Shown here piece after piece: positions 16,471-26,070 of a DNA stretch of 64,000 bases (positions within the stretch are counted from its first letter, which is position 1; each line of letters starts with the position of its first letter). The notes beneath the pieces are model-generated. The model did not search any database, was not told the origin of the DNA, and saw nothing but the letters and a program-made list of their open reading frames with translations. The stretch comes from Flavobacterium sp. LC2016-01 (GTDB lineage Bacteria; Bacteroidota; Bacteroidia; Flavobacteriales; Flavobacteriaceae). The DNA lies in assembly GCF_009711135.1 (NCBI RefSeq), contig NZ_WMIC01000001.1:744001-808000 (forward strand). Direction: 5' to 3'. The position numbers were made by a program, and so were the translations under genes.

Positions 16471-16860
16471 TTACACTTTGCTTTTCAACGCTTCAGCATC
16501 AATATCGCTGTGTGAAACATCGTAAACAGCTTTTCCATCTTTAATTAAAATTAATTGTGGAGATTCGTGATAAACACCAAATCGATTCGCAATTTCGTTT
16601 GAAATATCACGATGCGCGATTAAATCTAAAAAATAAGCATCAACAACTTCTTCAAGATCAAATTCTCTTTCAAATTGTTTCAGCGCCATTCGGCTGATAC
16701 TGCATCTTGTGCTGTGCTTAAAAATCACAACTGGTTTTTCCTTAGAGATCGCTTCAATTTCCATTAATTGAAGAATATCTGTTAATTCTGTCCAGTTCAT
16801 TTTACTTTTTGGAGCTTCTGAGTTCTCTGAACTTCCGAAGATTGAATTAAAAAAACTCAT
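16471..16860 (-). CDS. ytxJ: YtxJ/BrxC-type bacillithiol system redox protein
   Basis: A small thioredoxin-fold protein of 129 residues. The active-site region is KHSTRCSISRMA (about residues 48-59), with a single cysteine in place of CxxC, as in monothiol bacilliredoxin-like YtxJ proteins. It is followed by a typical DLIAHRDISNEIANRFGVYHESPQ stretch carrying the cis-proline loop. It would remove bacillithiol from proteins or take part in that redox cycle in the cytoplasm. Bacillithiol is made by many Flavobacteria. Monocistronic, convergent with the membrane pair. Confidence 0.85.
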   Translation of the reverse strand: MSFFNSIFGSSENSEAPKSKMNWTELTDILQLMEIEAISKEKPVVIFKHSTRCSISRMALKQFEREFDLEEVVDAYFLDLIAHRDISNEIANRFGVYHESPQLILIKDGKAVYDVSHSDIDAEALKSKV

Positions 16861-17065
16861 ATTTGGCTTGTTTTATGACTTTTTGACAGCTAAATCTGAT
16901 AAAAATCATGATTTTCAGGTCATTTTGTCTTTGTTTTTACTGTGGAATATAATTTGTCTATTCGATTACAAAGTTAGATTATTTGAGTTAAAAATGTAGC
17001 TCTATAAATCGTAACTTTAATCTTATTGAATATCAAACAATTAAAATCAATCAAATCGAAAAAAT

Positions 17066-19675
17066 ATGAATATTAACAAATTTACTATTAAATCGCAGGA
17101 AGCCATTCAGTTGTCGCAACAATTAGCACAGCGAAATGGCCAGCAGCAAATTGAAAATGAACACATTTTCAAAGCAATTTTTGAAGTTGATGAAAACGTA
17201 GCGCCGTTTATTTTAAAAAAATTAAATGTAAATGTGCCATTGTTTTTGCAAATTTTAGACAGTACAATTCAGAGTTTTCCAAAAGTTTCAGGAGGTGATA
17301 TTTTGCTTTCCAGAGATGCAAATAAAGCTTTAAACGAAGCGGAGATTATCGCTCAGAAAATGAATGACGAATACGTTTCGATCGAGCATTTAATTCTAGC
17401 AATTTTTGACTCAAAAAGTAAAGTTTCTCAGATCTTAAAAGATCAGGGCGTTACCGGAAAAGGTCTGAAAGCAGCTATAGAAGAATTACGTAAAGGCGAA
17501 AGAGTAACATCAACTTCAGCTGAAGAAACATACAATTCTCTAAACAAATACGCTAAAAACCTGAATGAATTAGCACGTACAGGAAAATTGGACCCTGTTA
17601 TTGGCCGTGATGAAGAAATTCGACGTGTATTGCAGATTTTGACTCGTAGAACAAAAAATAATCCAATGTTAATTGGTGAACCTGGAGTTGGTAAAACAGC
17701 AATTGCAGAAGGTTTAGCGCACAGAATTGTGGATGGAGACGTTCCAGAAAACTTAAAAGATAAAATCGTTTTCTCATTAGATATGGGAGCTTTGATTGCT
17801 GGAGCGAAATTCAAAGGAGAATTTGAAGAGCGTTTAAAATCGGTTGTAAAAGAAGTAACATCTGCAGAAGGAGATATTGTACTTTTTATTGATGAGATTC
17901 ACACGCTTGTAGGTGCGGGTGGAGGTGAAGGCGCAATGGATGCTGCTAATATCCTGAAACCAGCTTTGGCTCGTGGTGAGTTAAGAGCAATTGGTGCTAC
18001 AACTTTAGATGAATATCAAAAATATTTTGAAAAAGATAAAGCGCTTGAAAGACGTTTTCAAAAGGTTCTAATCGACGAACCTGATACTGAAAGTGCGATT
18101 TCAATTTTGCGTGGAATCAAAGAAAAGTACGAAACGCATCATAAAGTTCAGATCAAAGACGAAGCGATTATTGCGGCTGTTGAACTTTCACAACGTTATA
18201 TTACAAACCGTTTTTTACCAGATAAAGCGATCGATTTAATGGACGAAGCGGCTTCAAAACTGCGTATGGAAATCAATTCAAAACCGGAGGAATTAGATGT
18301 TTTGGATCGTAAAATCATGCAGCTGGAAATCGAGATTGAAGCTATTAAACGTGAGAATGAAGAAAGCAAGCTGAAAATCCTTCGAATGGATTTGGCGAAC
18401 GTAAAAGAAGAACGCAACGAAATCTACGCAAGATGGAAATCTGAAAAAGATATCGTTGACGGAATTCAGGCTGTAAAACTAGAAATAGAAGACTTTAAAT
18501 ACGAAGCAGAACGTGCAGAGCGTGATGGTGATTATGGAAAAGTTGCCGAAATTCGTTACGGAAAAATAAAAGAAGCGCAGGAACGTCAAGACGCTTTGCA
18601 AAAACAACTGCAGGAATTCCAATCGGGTAATTCTTTAATTAAAGAAGAAGTAACTAGAGAAGATATTGCAGAAGTTGTAGCAAAATGGACAGGAATTCCG
18701 GTTATGAAAATGCTTCAGACAGAAAGAGAAAAACTATTGCATTTGGAAGATGAATTGCACAAACGTGTAGTTGGTCAGGAAGAAGCAATTGAAGCGGTGA
18801 GTGATGCTGTTCGCAGAAGCCGTGCTGGTTTACAGGATATGAAAAAACCAGTTGGAACATTCTTATTCTTAGGAACAACAGGAGTGGGTAAAACCGAATT
18901 AGCAAAAGCTTTGGCCGAATATCTTTTTGATGATGAAAATGCCATGACGCGTATCGATATGAGTGAATACCAAGAACGCCACAGTGTGAGCCGTTTAGTT
19001 GGTGCGCCTCCAGGATATGTAGGTTACGATGAAGGCGGTCAATTGACTGAAGCCGTTCGCAGAAAACCATATTCTGTTATTTTGTTAGACGAAATCGAAA
19101 AAGCGCATCCAGATACGTTCAATATTTTGTTGCAGGTTCTTGATGAAGGCCGATTGACAGACAACAAAGGTCGTCTTGCCGATTTCAAAAACACAATTAT
19201 CATCATGACTTCTAATATGGGAAGCCAGATTATTCAGGAAAAATTTGAAAATCTAAAAGGTGGAGTAGAAGCAGCAACAGAAGCGGCCAAAACAGAAGTT
19301 TTAGGATTATTAAAACAAACTGTCCGTCCGGAATTTATAAACCGTATTGACGAAATCGTGATGTTTACACCGCTTACTGTGGAAAATATTTCAAGAATTG
19401 TGAGCCTTCAATTGAAGAGCGTTACAAAAATGCTGGCGCTTCAAGGCATTACAATGGATGCAACTCCAGAAGCAATTGCTTATTTGTCAGACAAAGGATA
19501 TGATCCTCAATTTGGAGCAAGACCAGTAAAACGTGTGGTTCAGAGAGAAGTACTTAATCAGTTGTCAAAAGAAATTCTGGCTGGAAATATAACTACAGAC
19601 AGCATTATTTTAATTGATGCCTTTGATGGAAATCTGGTTTTCAGAAATCAGACACACAACCACACAGCAGAATAA
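17066..19675 (+). CDS. clpB: ATP-dependent disaggregase ClpB
   Basis: Hexameric AAA+ chaperone that pulls apart protein aggregates with DnaK. The Clp N-domain spans residues 1-145. Walker A motifs GEPGVGKT (near residue 208) and GTTGVGKT (near 610) mark the two AAA+ modules. The coiled-coil middle domain (about 410-530) distinguishes ClpB from ClpA and ClpC. Length 869 is normal. The second Walker A reads GTTGVGKT where GPTGVGKT is usual, a mild change that keeps the essential residues. No heat-shock operator was recognised upstream. Confidence 0.97.
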   Translation: MNINKFTIKSQEAIQLSQQLAQRNGQQQIENEHIFKAIFEVDENVAPFILKKLNVNVPLFLQILDSTIQSFPKVSGGDILLSRDANKALNEAEIIAQKMNDEYVSIEHLILAIFDSKSKVSQILKDQGVTGKGLKAAIEELRKGERVTSTSAEETYNSLNKYAKNLNELARTGKLDPVIGRDEEIRRVLQILTRRTKNNPMLIGEPGVGKTAIAEGLAHRIVDGDVPENLKDKIVFSLDMGALIAGAKFKGEFEERLKSVVKEVTSAEGDIVLFIDEIHTLVGAGGGEGAMDAANILKPALARGELRAIGATTLDEYQKYFEKDKALERRFQKVLIDEPDTESAISILRGIKEKYETHHKVQIKDEAIIAAVELSQRYITNRFLPDKAIDLMDEAASKLRMEINSKPEELDVLDRKIMQLEIEIEAIKRENEESKLKILRMDLANVKEERNEIYARWKSEKDIVDGIQAVKLEIEDFKYEAERAERDGDYGKVAEIRYGKIKEAQERQDALQKQLQEFQSGNSLIKEEVTREDIAEVVAKWTGIPVMKMLQTEREKLLHLEDELHKRVVGQEEAIEAVSDAVRRSRAGLQDMKKPVGTFLFLGTTGVGKTELAKALAEYLFDDENAMTRIDMSEYQERHSVSRLVGAPPGYVGYDEGGQLTEAVRRKPYSVILLDEIEKAHPDTFNILLQVLDEGRLTDNKGRLADFKNTIIIMTSNMGSQIIQEKFENLKGGVEAATEAAKTEVLGLLKQTVRPEFINRIDEIVMFTPLTVENISRIVSLQLKSVTKMLALQGITMDATPEAIAYLSDKGYDPQFGARPVKRVVQREVLNQLSKEILAGNITTDSIILIDAFDGNLVFRNQTHNHTAE

Positions 19676-19699
19676 ATTTCTAAATATTTTAATGTTCAA

Positions 19700-19735
19700 A
19701 AAACACCAGTCAGAAATGATTTGGTGTTTTTTTGT
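19700..19735 (+). terminator. Terminator after clpB
   Basis: AAACACCA and TGGTGTTT arms with a run of seven T, starting 25 bases after the stop. Confidence 0.8.
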
Positions 19736-19830
19736 TTCCATCTATAAATATTGAAACTTTTTTTAAAAGTATTATAAATAAAATCTAAACTATAATTCTC
19801 AAATTTACAGTAACTTAAAATCAAAAAACG

Positions 19831-19950
19831 ATGAACAATATTTTTAGAGGATTAATCGCAGGATATGGCGCAAAAAAGTTAGGTGGAGGTTGTTTCAGTA
19901 CAATACTTATTTTTGTAATAATATGGGCGTTATTAGGACAATGCCATTAG
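19831..19950 (+). CDS. 39-residue conserved-looking small membrane protein
   Basis: ATG at 19831 opens a 39-codon frame ending at TAG 19948-19950. The first half is basic and glycine rich (GYGAKKLGGGCF) and the second half is one hydrophobic span (STILIFVIIWALLGQC). I remember similar short proteins with the GAKKLGGGCF pattern in other Flavobacteria, from memory and unchecked. Function unknown. It lies between clpB and the DUF808 gene, with its own 5' region, and may be cotranscribed with the latter (81-base gap). Confidence 0.65.
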   Translation: MNNIFRGLIAGYGAKKLGGGCFSTILIFVIIWALLGQCH

Positions 19951-20031
19951 AATTAAATCCAATTTTCAGCTAAGAAATTAGGATAAAAAGTGTTAGATTC
20001 GCACAACTAAAAATTAAAAGAATAAAACAGA

Positions 20032-20916
20032 ATGGCATCAGGGTTTTTTGTACTATTAGATGATATCGCAGCAATTATGGACGATGTTGCAGTAATGAGT
20101 AAAGTTGCAGCTAAAAAAACAGCTGGAATCTTAGGAGACGATTTGGCTGTAAATGCCGAAAAAGCCTCTGGATTTGCATCATCTAGAGAACTTCCTGTAT
20201 TGTGGGCAATCAGCAAAGGATCTTTATTGAATAAAATCATTATTTTGCCAATTGCATTTCTTTTAAGTGCTTTTTTTCCCATAGCAATTATGGTAATTCT
20301 GGTTCTTGGGGGATTATTTTTAGCTTATGAAGGAGCCGAAAAAATATATGAATTTATTTTTCCGCATTCACACGAAGAATCAGAAGGAATTACAAATGAA
20401 ACTTTTACCGAAGAAGAAATTTTAGAAGCCGAAAAAGGAAAAATTAAATCAGCAATTTTAACCGATTTTATTCTGTCTGTCGAAATCGTAATCATTGCGC
20501 TGGGAACTGTAATCGGAAAACCTATTTCACAGCAAATAATAGTAGTTTCAATCATCGCAGTAATTGCTACAATTGGCGTTTATGGCATCGTTGCACTTAT
20601 TGTCCGTATGGATGAAGCAGGTTTTAAACTAATACAGATCAGTAAAAAAGAAAACGGAATTCTAAAATTTGTTGGAAATATTTTAGTTCAGGCGCTTCCA
20701 AAAGTTATCAAAGCTTTAACCGTAATCGGGACAATTGCTTTGATTTTAGTGGCTGGAGGATTATTTGTACATAATATTGAATTTTTCCACCATTTACTGC
20801 CTAATTTTCCATCGATAATAAAAGAGTTCGCAATCGGACTTATTCTAGGTTTTGTTGTTTTAGGAATCGTAAATCTGTTCAAAAAAATATTTAAAAAGAA
20901 AGAACCAGCAGTTTAG
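20032..20916 (+). CDS. DUF808 family inner-membrane protein (YedI type)
   Basis: 294 residues. The N-terminal stretch ASGFFVLLDDIAAIMDDVAVMSKVAAKKTAGILGDDLAVNA is the hallmark of DUF808/YedI proteins, and the motif RELPVLWAISKGSLLNK follows. Six or so membrane spans cover the rest, with an acidic cytoplasmic loop (residues 115-140). The biochemical role is not known. A terminator follows the stop. Confidence 0.9.
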   Translation: MASGFFVLLDDIAAIMDDVAVMSKVAAKKTAGILGDDLAVNAEKASGFASSRELPVLWAISKGSLLNKIIILPIAFLLSAFFPIAIMVILVLGGLFLAYEGAEKIYEFIFPHSHEESEGITNETFTEEEILEAEKGKIKSAILTDFILSVEIVIIALGTVIGKPISQQIIVVSIIAVIATIGVYGIVALIVRMDEAGFKLIQISKKENGILKFVGNILVQALPKVIKALTVIGTIALILVAGGLFVHNIEFFHHLLPNFPSIIKEFAIGLILGFVVLGIVNLFKKIFKKKEPAV

Positions 20917-20938
20917 TTATTGCATTCAAAAATATAAA

Positions 20939-20970
20939 AACACCAGTCTCGAGGCTGGTGTTTTTTTTTT
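20939..20970 (+). terminator. Terminator after the DUF808 gene
   Basis: CACCAG and CTGGTG arms around TCTCGAGG, followed by ten T. Confidence 0.85.
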
Positions 20971-21002
20971 GCAGCAGAAATATCTTTTTTCAAAACAACT
21001 TA

Positions 21003-21070
21003 TGTCCCGCTATCCACTATATCTTTTATGGTGAACCCCACCATAAAAGGATGTCGTTGCTATCGGGGCT
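21003..21070. repeat. Imperfect palindromic element in the 331-base gap before a lipoprotein gene
   Basis: The core is an 11-bp perfect stem, CTTTTATGGTG (21023-21033) with CACCATAAAAG (21039-21049). It is flanked by GTCCCGCTATC on the left and GCTATCGGGGC on the right, which pair imperfectly. From memory, similar CCCGCTATCC...ATCGGGGCT elements are scattered in other Flavobacterium genomes. The rest of the gap holds no gene I can support. Confidence 0.55.
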
Positions 21071-21190
21071 AAGCGAGAAATTTATATTTTCATAAGAAAT
21101 ATAGGTCTTTTTTAAAAATATTTTCAAAGAATAAGCTTTTGATTTACAATTGTTTGAGTTTTTAATAAAACTATTTAACATTTCGCCCAA

Positions 21191-21219
21191 GCAACCTTTG
21201 CAACTATGCCGCATCTTCA
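21191..21219 (+). promoter_or_regulatory. Possible ECF-sigma-type promoter before lipoprotein
   Basis: GCAACC at 21191-21196 and CATCTTCAT at 21212-21220 are about 16 bases apart, like the AAC/-35 and TCT/-10 layout of ECF promoters. No TAnnTTTG element is found close to the gene. This is a weak visual match. Confidence 0.25.
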
Positions 21220-21248
21220 TAGTAATTAACAATTAATTATTATTTTAT

Positions 21249-21659
21249 ATGAAAAGGTTTAGATTAAAATCAGTTTTAGTAGTATTATTTTTATCAACTG
21301 TATTAATTTCTTGCAGCAACGACGATGACAACGCAGAATCGACAGTTAAAACAAAAACGGCATTTGTTACTAAAATTGAAGGTCCTGCAACAGGAAAAGT
21401 AAACGACGAATTGAGTTATGACGTTACGTATTTAGTAGATAATGCTTGTGGAGAATTCGATAAAATTGCTGAAACTACAATTGGCGAAACAAAAGGATTA
21501 CAAGTTGTAGCAAAATATCCATCTGAATTGTGCACACAACAAGTTCCAGATCCTAAAAAGACAGTTTACAAATTCAAAGCAACTGCAAAAGGAACTATCG
21601 AAATTAAATTCAGAAAATCAGAAACTGAATTCCTTACTCAAAAAGTAGTGATCGAATAA
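21249..21659 (+). CDS. Small lipoprotein of unknown function
   Basis: 136 residues. A lipoprotein signal peptide ends at STVLISC, with the modified cysteine at residue 22 followed by SNDDD. Acidic residues directly after the cysteine are the surface-export signal of Flavobacterium and Capnocytophaga lipoproteins, so surface exposure is likely. The mature part looks like a single beta-sandwich domain with two further cysteines (near residues 67 and 97) that could form a disulfide. No enzyme motif. Confidence 0.8.
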   Translation: MKRFRLKSVLVVLFLSTVLISCSNDDDNAESTVKTKTAFVTKIEGPATGKVNDELSYDVTYLVDNACGEFDKIAETTIGETKGLQVVAKYPSELCTQQVPDPKKTVYKFKATAKGTIEIKFRKSETEFLTQKVVIE

Positions 21660-21812
21660 CAACCTTCTTAGTTGATATTTTTTTAGGTTGAAAGCCATTT
21701 TGCAAAAGTTTAAATTTTAAATTGATGTGAAATGGTTTTTGTTTTGATTCATTGCATTGCTTCTTCTGTGTTATATAAAAGTTATAGACTTTGCCAATCC
21801 TTTAAAAAGTAT

Positions 21813-21820
21813 TATTTTTG
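21813..21820 (+). promoter_or_regulatory. -7 element of the aguB promoter
   Basis: TATTTTTG matches TAnnTTTG, with a TTG at 21791-21793 nineteen bases upstream. It decides the start codon: a longer frame opening at TTG 21818 would begin inside this element, so the ATG at 21839 is preferred. Confidence 0.65.
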
Positions 21821-21838
21821 CACTCTAAATTTTATGTC

Positions 21839-22729
21839 ATGCCGAAAAGAAAATATAAAATATCGGTTATTCAGTTAAATCTGAATGATGTTGCCGAAAA
21901 CAATTTAAAAAAATGTATCAGTTGGGTAAGAGATGCTGCAAGCCAAGGTGCTGAAGTTATTTTGCTTCCTGAATTATATAGCAGCCATTATTTCTGCCAA
22001 AGTGAAGATGTTGACAATTTTGCATTAGCAGAACCTTTGTACAGCACTTCGTTTATAGCTTTCAGCGAATTGGCAAAAGAACTAGGAGTAGTAATCATTG
22101 TTCCTTTCTTCGAAAAAAGAATGGCTGGAATTTACCATAACAGTGCTTATATCATCGATACAGATGGAACAGAAGCTGGTTTATACCGTAAAATGCATAT
22201 TCCAGACGATCCACATTTTTATGAAAAATTCTATTTTACGCCAGGTGATTTAGGTTTTCAGGCAATAGAAACTAAAAAAGGAACTGTTGGAACTTTAATT
22301 TGCTGGGATCAATGGTATCCAGAAGCGGCACGTATAACAGCTTTAAAAGGAGCAGAAGTTTTATTCTATCCAACAGCAATTGGATGGCATCCAAAAGAAA
22401 AAGAACAATACGGAGAAAACCAATATGGAGCTTGGATGAACGTAATGAAAGGTCATGCAGTAGCAAATGGCGTTTTCGTTGCAGCAGCAAACCGAATTGG
22501 TCTTGAAAAATATCTTGAAGGAACTGAGGGAATTCAATTTTGGGGAGCATCGTTTATTGCTGGACCACAAGGAGAAATTTTAGCTCAGGCTTCACACGAT
22601 AAAGAAGAAATCTTAATTGCTGAAGTTGATTTAGATTTACAGGAAAATGTTCGTCAAAATTGGCCATTCTTTAGAGATAGAAGAATTGATGCTTTTGGAG
22701 ATATTACAAAAAGAGCAATAGATAGATAA
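21839..22729 (+). CDS. aguB: N-carbamoylputrescine amidase
   Basis: Nitrilase-superfamily hydrolase that converts N-carbamoylputrescine to putrescine, CO2 and ammonia. The catalytic triad is visible: Glu in LLPELYSS, Lys in YRKMHIPDDP and Cys in TLICWDQWYPE. The MHIPDDPHFYEKFYFTPGD stretch is characteristic of AguB. 296 residues from the chosen start. The partner enzyme agmatine deiminase lies 5 kb downstream on the same strand (27977), so arginine-derived agmatine can be turned into putrescine. A strong terminator follows. Confidence 0.93.
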   Translation: MPKRKYKISVIQLNLNDVAENNLKKCISWVRDAASQGAEVILLPELYSSHYFCQSEDVDNFALAEPLYSTSFIAFSELAKELGVVIIVPFFEKRMAGIYHNSAYIIDTDGTEAGLYRKMHIPDDPHFYEKFYFTPGDLGFQAIETKKGTVGTLICWDQWYPEAARITALKGAEVLFYPTAIGWHPKEKEQYGENQYGAWMNVMKGHAVANGVFVAAANRIGLEKYLEGTEGIQFWGASFIAGPQGEILAQASHDKEEILIAEVDLDLQENVRQNWPFFRDRRIDAFGDITKRAIDR

Positions 22730-22752
22730 TTAAATTTTATCTTAAATAAATT

Positions 22753-22790
22753 AAAAAGGCGAGTTCAAATTGATGAACTCGCCTTTTTAA
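22753..22790 (+). terminator. Terminator after aguB
   Basis: AAAAAGGCGAGTTCA and TGAACTCGCCTTTTT form a perfect 15-bp stem. The following 180 bases (22789-22968) hold no gene I can support. Confidence 0.9.
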
Positions 22791-22968
22791 TTTTAAGATT
22801 ACTTAGCTTCGAATATATACTAGTTATAGTAAAATGCTCGTGTAAATGTTTTATTGGTAGGAAAATGATTTTTAAGTTGGTTTTTTCAGAGCCAATAAGA
22901 ATTTATGATTGTGCTTTAATTGCAAGAGCAAATGATAATCATTTTAGGTTTTACTATAAAAAAAAAAT

Positions 22969-23008
22969 AAAGGGCAGTTTCAGAATTTTTCCGAAACCGC
23001 CCTTTTTA
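22969..23008 (-). terminator. Terminator of the first OmpA gene
   Basis: AAGGGCAGTTTC and GAAACCGCCCTT arms. The A run at 22959-22968 becomes the U run for the minus-strand transcript ending at 23025. Confidence 0.8.
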
Positions 23009-23024
23009 ATTTGTGTTGTAAAGA

Positions 23025-24281
23025 TTATTTCACTCTGAAAGAAACTCTTCTCACGATTTGACGTGCTTCTTTAGAATCTTTGTTAACAGATGTATCTTCT
23101 CCGTTAGCAACTACATTAAGTCTTGAAGCATCAATTCCAGCGCTTACAATTATGCTTTTAACAGCCTCAGCTCTTTTTCTAGATAATTCAAGGTTATATT
23201 CAGTATTTCCAATTTCGTCAGCATATCCAATAATATCAGCTGATTTGCTTGGGTTGTTTTTCAAGTATTTTACTAAGAAATCTACACCAGATAATGAAGT
23301 ATATGTTGGTTTAGATGAATTAGAGTCGAAATATGTATTTACGTAACCTCCGTTAATTAAATCTTCAAGAGTGCTGTTTGGTACAGTTTTTCCGTTTTGT
23401 CCGTATGTTTTTTCTAGATAGCTTTCTAATTCGTCAGGAACACCATTTTTGTTGTTATCAATTGATTGTCCTTTTGTATTTACAGCAACACCTGTAATAG
23501 AGTTAGGCTCTAAATCGTAAAAATCAGCTACACCATCTTTATCGCTATCTAAAAGACCGCTTTCAATTGTAGCAACTCTTTGCTCTAGAGAATTGTATTT
23601 AGTATCTACTTCAGCAGCCCAGTCAGCATGCTTTTCGCTTTTACCTAAATAAACAGTTAAACCTAAAGATGCGTTAAATAAGATTCCGTCAATAGTAGCA
23701 ACTCTTGCATTACTCATTCCATCCCAGCTTTGGTTTTGTGAAGCGTGAATAATTCCTGAAAGATCTCCAGTTAAAGCTACACGATTGCTTAGTCTAACCT
23801 GTGCAGTTAAACCTGCAATTCCATTTACTAGATAGTCGTCTTGATCGTAACCGTCTTTCGAATTAAATTTAGAAATTCCAAAACCACCATGTGCTAATAA
23901 ACCAATACTATTTGTCCAAGTTTCAAAATTTAAAACTCTTCCTAAGTTTATAACTCCTTGTAGGTCAGTTCTTAAGTAAGTAGTTTCGAAATTAGGAGTA
24001 TTATTGCGTTCTTGAAATTTATCGTAACCAAAATCTAATTTCAAACCAAATTTTGTATTAAACATATATCTTGCACCTAAGTCAGCGTGAAAAAAGTTTA
24101 CTGTTTCAGTAGAGTAACCTTTAGTAAATGTTCTAATTGGCTTATTTGCTCCTCCATTAACTTCAATAGACCATTTATTATAAGTTTCTGTCGCAGGAGA
24201 CTTTTCTGAGGTACTAGCATTTTGCGCATTTGCTGCAAATGATAGACCTAAAAGTAAGATAGATGCTAATTTTTGTTTCAT
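23025..24281 (-). CDS. OmpA-family outer-membrane protein with TSP3-type calcium motif (copy 1)
   Basis: 418 residues. Signal peptide ends at ANAQ (about residue 20). An eight-stranded barrel-like domain follows (to about residue 205). Then comes a thrombospondin type 3-like linker, DSDKDGVADFYDLEPNS, able to bind calcium. The C-terminal OmpA peptidoglycan-binding domain includes DIIGYADEIGNTEYNLELSRKRAEAV. It would tie the outer membrane to the cell wall. It is a close paralogue of 24811-26070, clearly a tandem duplication. Each copy has its own terminator, so they are separate units. Confidence 0.93.
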   Translation of the reverse strand: MKQKLASILLLGLSFAANAQNASTSEKSPATETYNKWSIEVNGGANKPIRTFTKGYSTETVNFFHADLGARYMFNTKFGLKLDFGYDKFQERNNTPNFETTYLRTDLQGVINLGRVLNFETWTNSIGLLAHGGFGISKFNSKDGYDQDDYLVNGIAGLTAQVRLSNRVALTGDLSGIIHASQNQSWDGMSNARVATIDGILFNASLGLTVYLGKSEKHADWAAEVDTKYNSLEQRVATIESGLLDSDKDGVADFYDLEPNSITGVAVNTKGQSIDNNKNGVPDELESYLEKTYGQNGKTVPNSTLEDLINGGYVNTYFDSNSSKPTYTSLSGVDFLVKYLKNNPSKSADIIGYADEIGNTEYNLELSRKRAEAVKSIIVSAGIDASRLNVVANGEDTSVNKDSKEARQIVRRVSFRVK

Positions 24282-24434
24282 CGTATTAAATTTATAATTA
24301 TAATTATATTTAGTTTAAAGTCGGTGCAAAAATAAGAAGTTGAAGCAAATAATAGCTTTAAAAAAAAGTAATATATTTTCTTTTTTTTTGTAGTTTTTAA
24401 CGTAAATAAGTTAAAATTAGGTAGATAGCTTAAA

Positions 24435-24470
24435 AAAAAAAGAAAAAAATGTTAATTTTTTTCTTTTTTT
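24435..24470. repeat. A/T-only inverted repeat in the 528-base gap between OmpA genes
   Basis: Seven A, G, seven A, six bases, seven T, C, seven T form a perfect symmetric hairpin about 150 bases before the first OmpA start. The remaining gap 24300-24750 is very AT rich and holds no gene I can support. On the minus strand TATTTTTG (24327-24334) matches the -7 consensus for the OmpA gene. Confidence 0.5.
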
Positions 24471-24755
24471 ACGCTTTTATTGGTAAGAATAATATTTCTT
24501 TTTTTACATAAGTGTGCTAGCGATAGGTGTTTATTCGCTGCATATAATTAATAAAATTCGATTAAAAAGATCTTTTTTAAGAAGATAATGAACCAATTTT
24601 CCCAGAACTGTCACTTTTTTTTAAAGGTTTTAAAAATACAAAAAATCTCAATTTTAATCATTTTAGGTATAAACGAAACAAAGGTTTTTTTATTGTTTTC
24701 TGTGTGAAAAAATATCTGAAAAAGGCGATAGCAATTATTTTAAATTTAGGATCAA

Positions 24756-24794
24756 AAAAAAGCGATTTCAAGATTTTTGAAACCGCTTTTTTAA
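24756..24794 (-). terminator. Terminator of the second OmpA gene
   Basis: AAAGCGATTTCA and TGAAACCGCTTT arms with A and T runs, 17 bases beyond the minus-strand stop. Confidence 0.8.
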
Positions 24795-24810
24795 AATATT
24801 TTTATGAAGT

Positions 24811-26070
24811 TTATTTCACTTGGAAAGTAACTCTTCTCACGATTTGACGTGCTTCTTTAGAATTTTTGTTAACCGAAGTGTCTTCTCCGTTAGCAATTAC
24901 ATTCAGTCTAGAAGCATCGATTCCAGCATTTATAGCTACTTTTTTCACCGCTTCAGCTCTTTTTCTTGATAATTCAGTGTTGTAGTTTGAACTTCCAATT
25001 TCATCCGCATAACCAATAATATCTGCTGATTTTCCCGGATTGTTTTTCAAATATTTCACTAAGAAATCAACTCCAGACAATGAAGCATTCGTAGGTTTAG
25101 CCGAATTAAAATCGAAATAAACATTAACATAACCTCCGTTGATCAATTCTTCAACTGTATTGTTTGTAGCAGTTCCAGCACCTTTCTTTTCGTAAGTTTT
25201 GTCTAAGTAGCTTTCCAGCTCATCAGGTACACCATTTTGATTGGTATCAATAGATTGACCTTTTGTGTTAACAGCGACGCCTGCAATACTATTTGGCTCT
25301 AAATCATATAAATCAGCAACACCATCTTTGTCAGTGTCTAAAAGTCCAGTTTCAACTAAGTCCACTCTTTTTTCAAGCTCACTGATTCTGTCTTCTTCGC
25401 CAACCCAGTCAGCATGTTTTTCATTTTTACCTAAGTAGAAAGTCAGACCAACTGAAGCATTTAATAAAACTCCGTCTAATGAACCGGTAGTTGTATTTCC
25501 CATTCCATCAAAGTTCCAGTTTTGTCTTCCGTTTACAATTCCGGTAAGGTCACCAGTCAAAGCAACTCTATTGCTTAATTTGATTTGTCCCGTTAAACCA
25601 AGAATTCCATGTCCCATATAATCCTGACCTCCTGGGCCGGTTTCAGTGCTGATTTGAGAAACCCCAAAACCTCCGTGTGCTAAAACGCCAATGGTATTGG
25701 TCCAAGTTTCAAAATTCAAAGCGCGTCCAATATTTACAACACCTTGGATACTTGCTCTTACGTATCTGCTTTCAAAATCAGGTGTGTTGTCACGTTCTTT
25801 AAACTGATCGTAACCAACATCTAACTTAACACCAAACTTTGGACTAAACATATATCGAACACCCAAATCAGCATGAAACGGATTTAATGTTGAAGTAGAA
25901 TAACCTGACGTCATTGCTCGCATTGGTTTGTTAACTCCGCCATTTAATTCTAAAGACCATTTGTTGTATTGTGATTGATCAACAGTTGGGGCGGTAGTGG
26001 TCGTCATATTTTGGGCGCTTACAGAAAACGCTGCTATTAAAAAGGACAGGGAAAATAATTTCTTTTTCAT
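24811..26070 (-). CDS. OmpA-family outer-membrane protein with TSP3-type calcium motif (copy 2)
   Basis: 419 residues from MKKKLFSLSF; a longer frame starting at 26097 would place nine polar residues before the signal peptide and is rejected. The order is the same as in copy 1: signal peptide ending SVSAQ, N-terminal barrel-like domain, DTDKDGVADLYDLEPNS calcium motif and C-terminal OmpA domain with DIIGYADEIGSSNYNTELSRKRAEAV. The two copies agree closely in the linker and C-terminal domain and differ more in surface parts of the barrel (around residues 140-190). A -7 element TAATTTTG read on the minus strand lies at 26111-26118. Confidence 0.93.
   Translation of the reverse strand: MKKKLFSLSFLIAAFSVSAQNMTTTTAPTVDQSQYNKWSLELNGGVNKPMRAMTSGYSTSTLNPFHADLGVRYMFSPKFGVKLDVGYDQFKERDNTPDFESRYVRASIQGVVNIGRALNFETWTNTIGVLAHGGFGVSQISTETGPGGQDYMGHGILGLTGQIKLSNRVALTGDLTGIVNGRQNWNFDGMGNTTTGSLDGVLLNASVGLTFYLGKNEKHADWVGEEDRISELEKRVDLVETGLLDTDKDGVADLYDLEPNSIAGVAVNTKGQSIDTNQNGVPDELESYLDKTYEKKGAGTATNNTVEELINGGYVNVYFDFNSAKPTNASLSGVDFLVKYLKNNPGKSADIIGYADEIGSSNYNTELSRKRAEAVKKVAINAGIDASRLNVIANGEDTSVNKNSKEARQIVRRVTFQVK

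Noticed and set aside
17443-19070. Two antisense frames of about 120 codons opposite clpB
   Set aside because: They are mirror frames of a highly conserved gene with no promoter or recognisable product.
21026-21232. A 68-codon minus-strand frame in the gap before the lipoprotein gene
   Set aside because: It runs through the palindromic element and the possible promoter; the peptide is low complexity and ends inside the hairpin.
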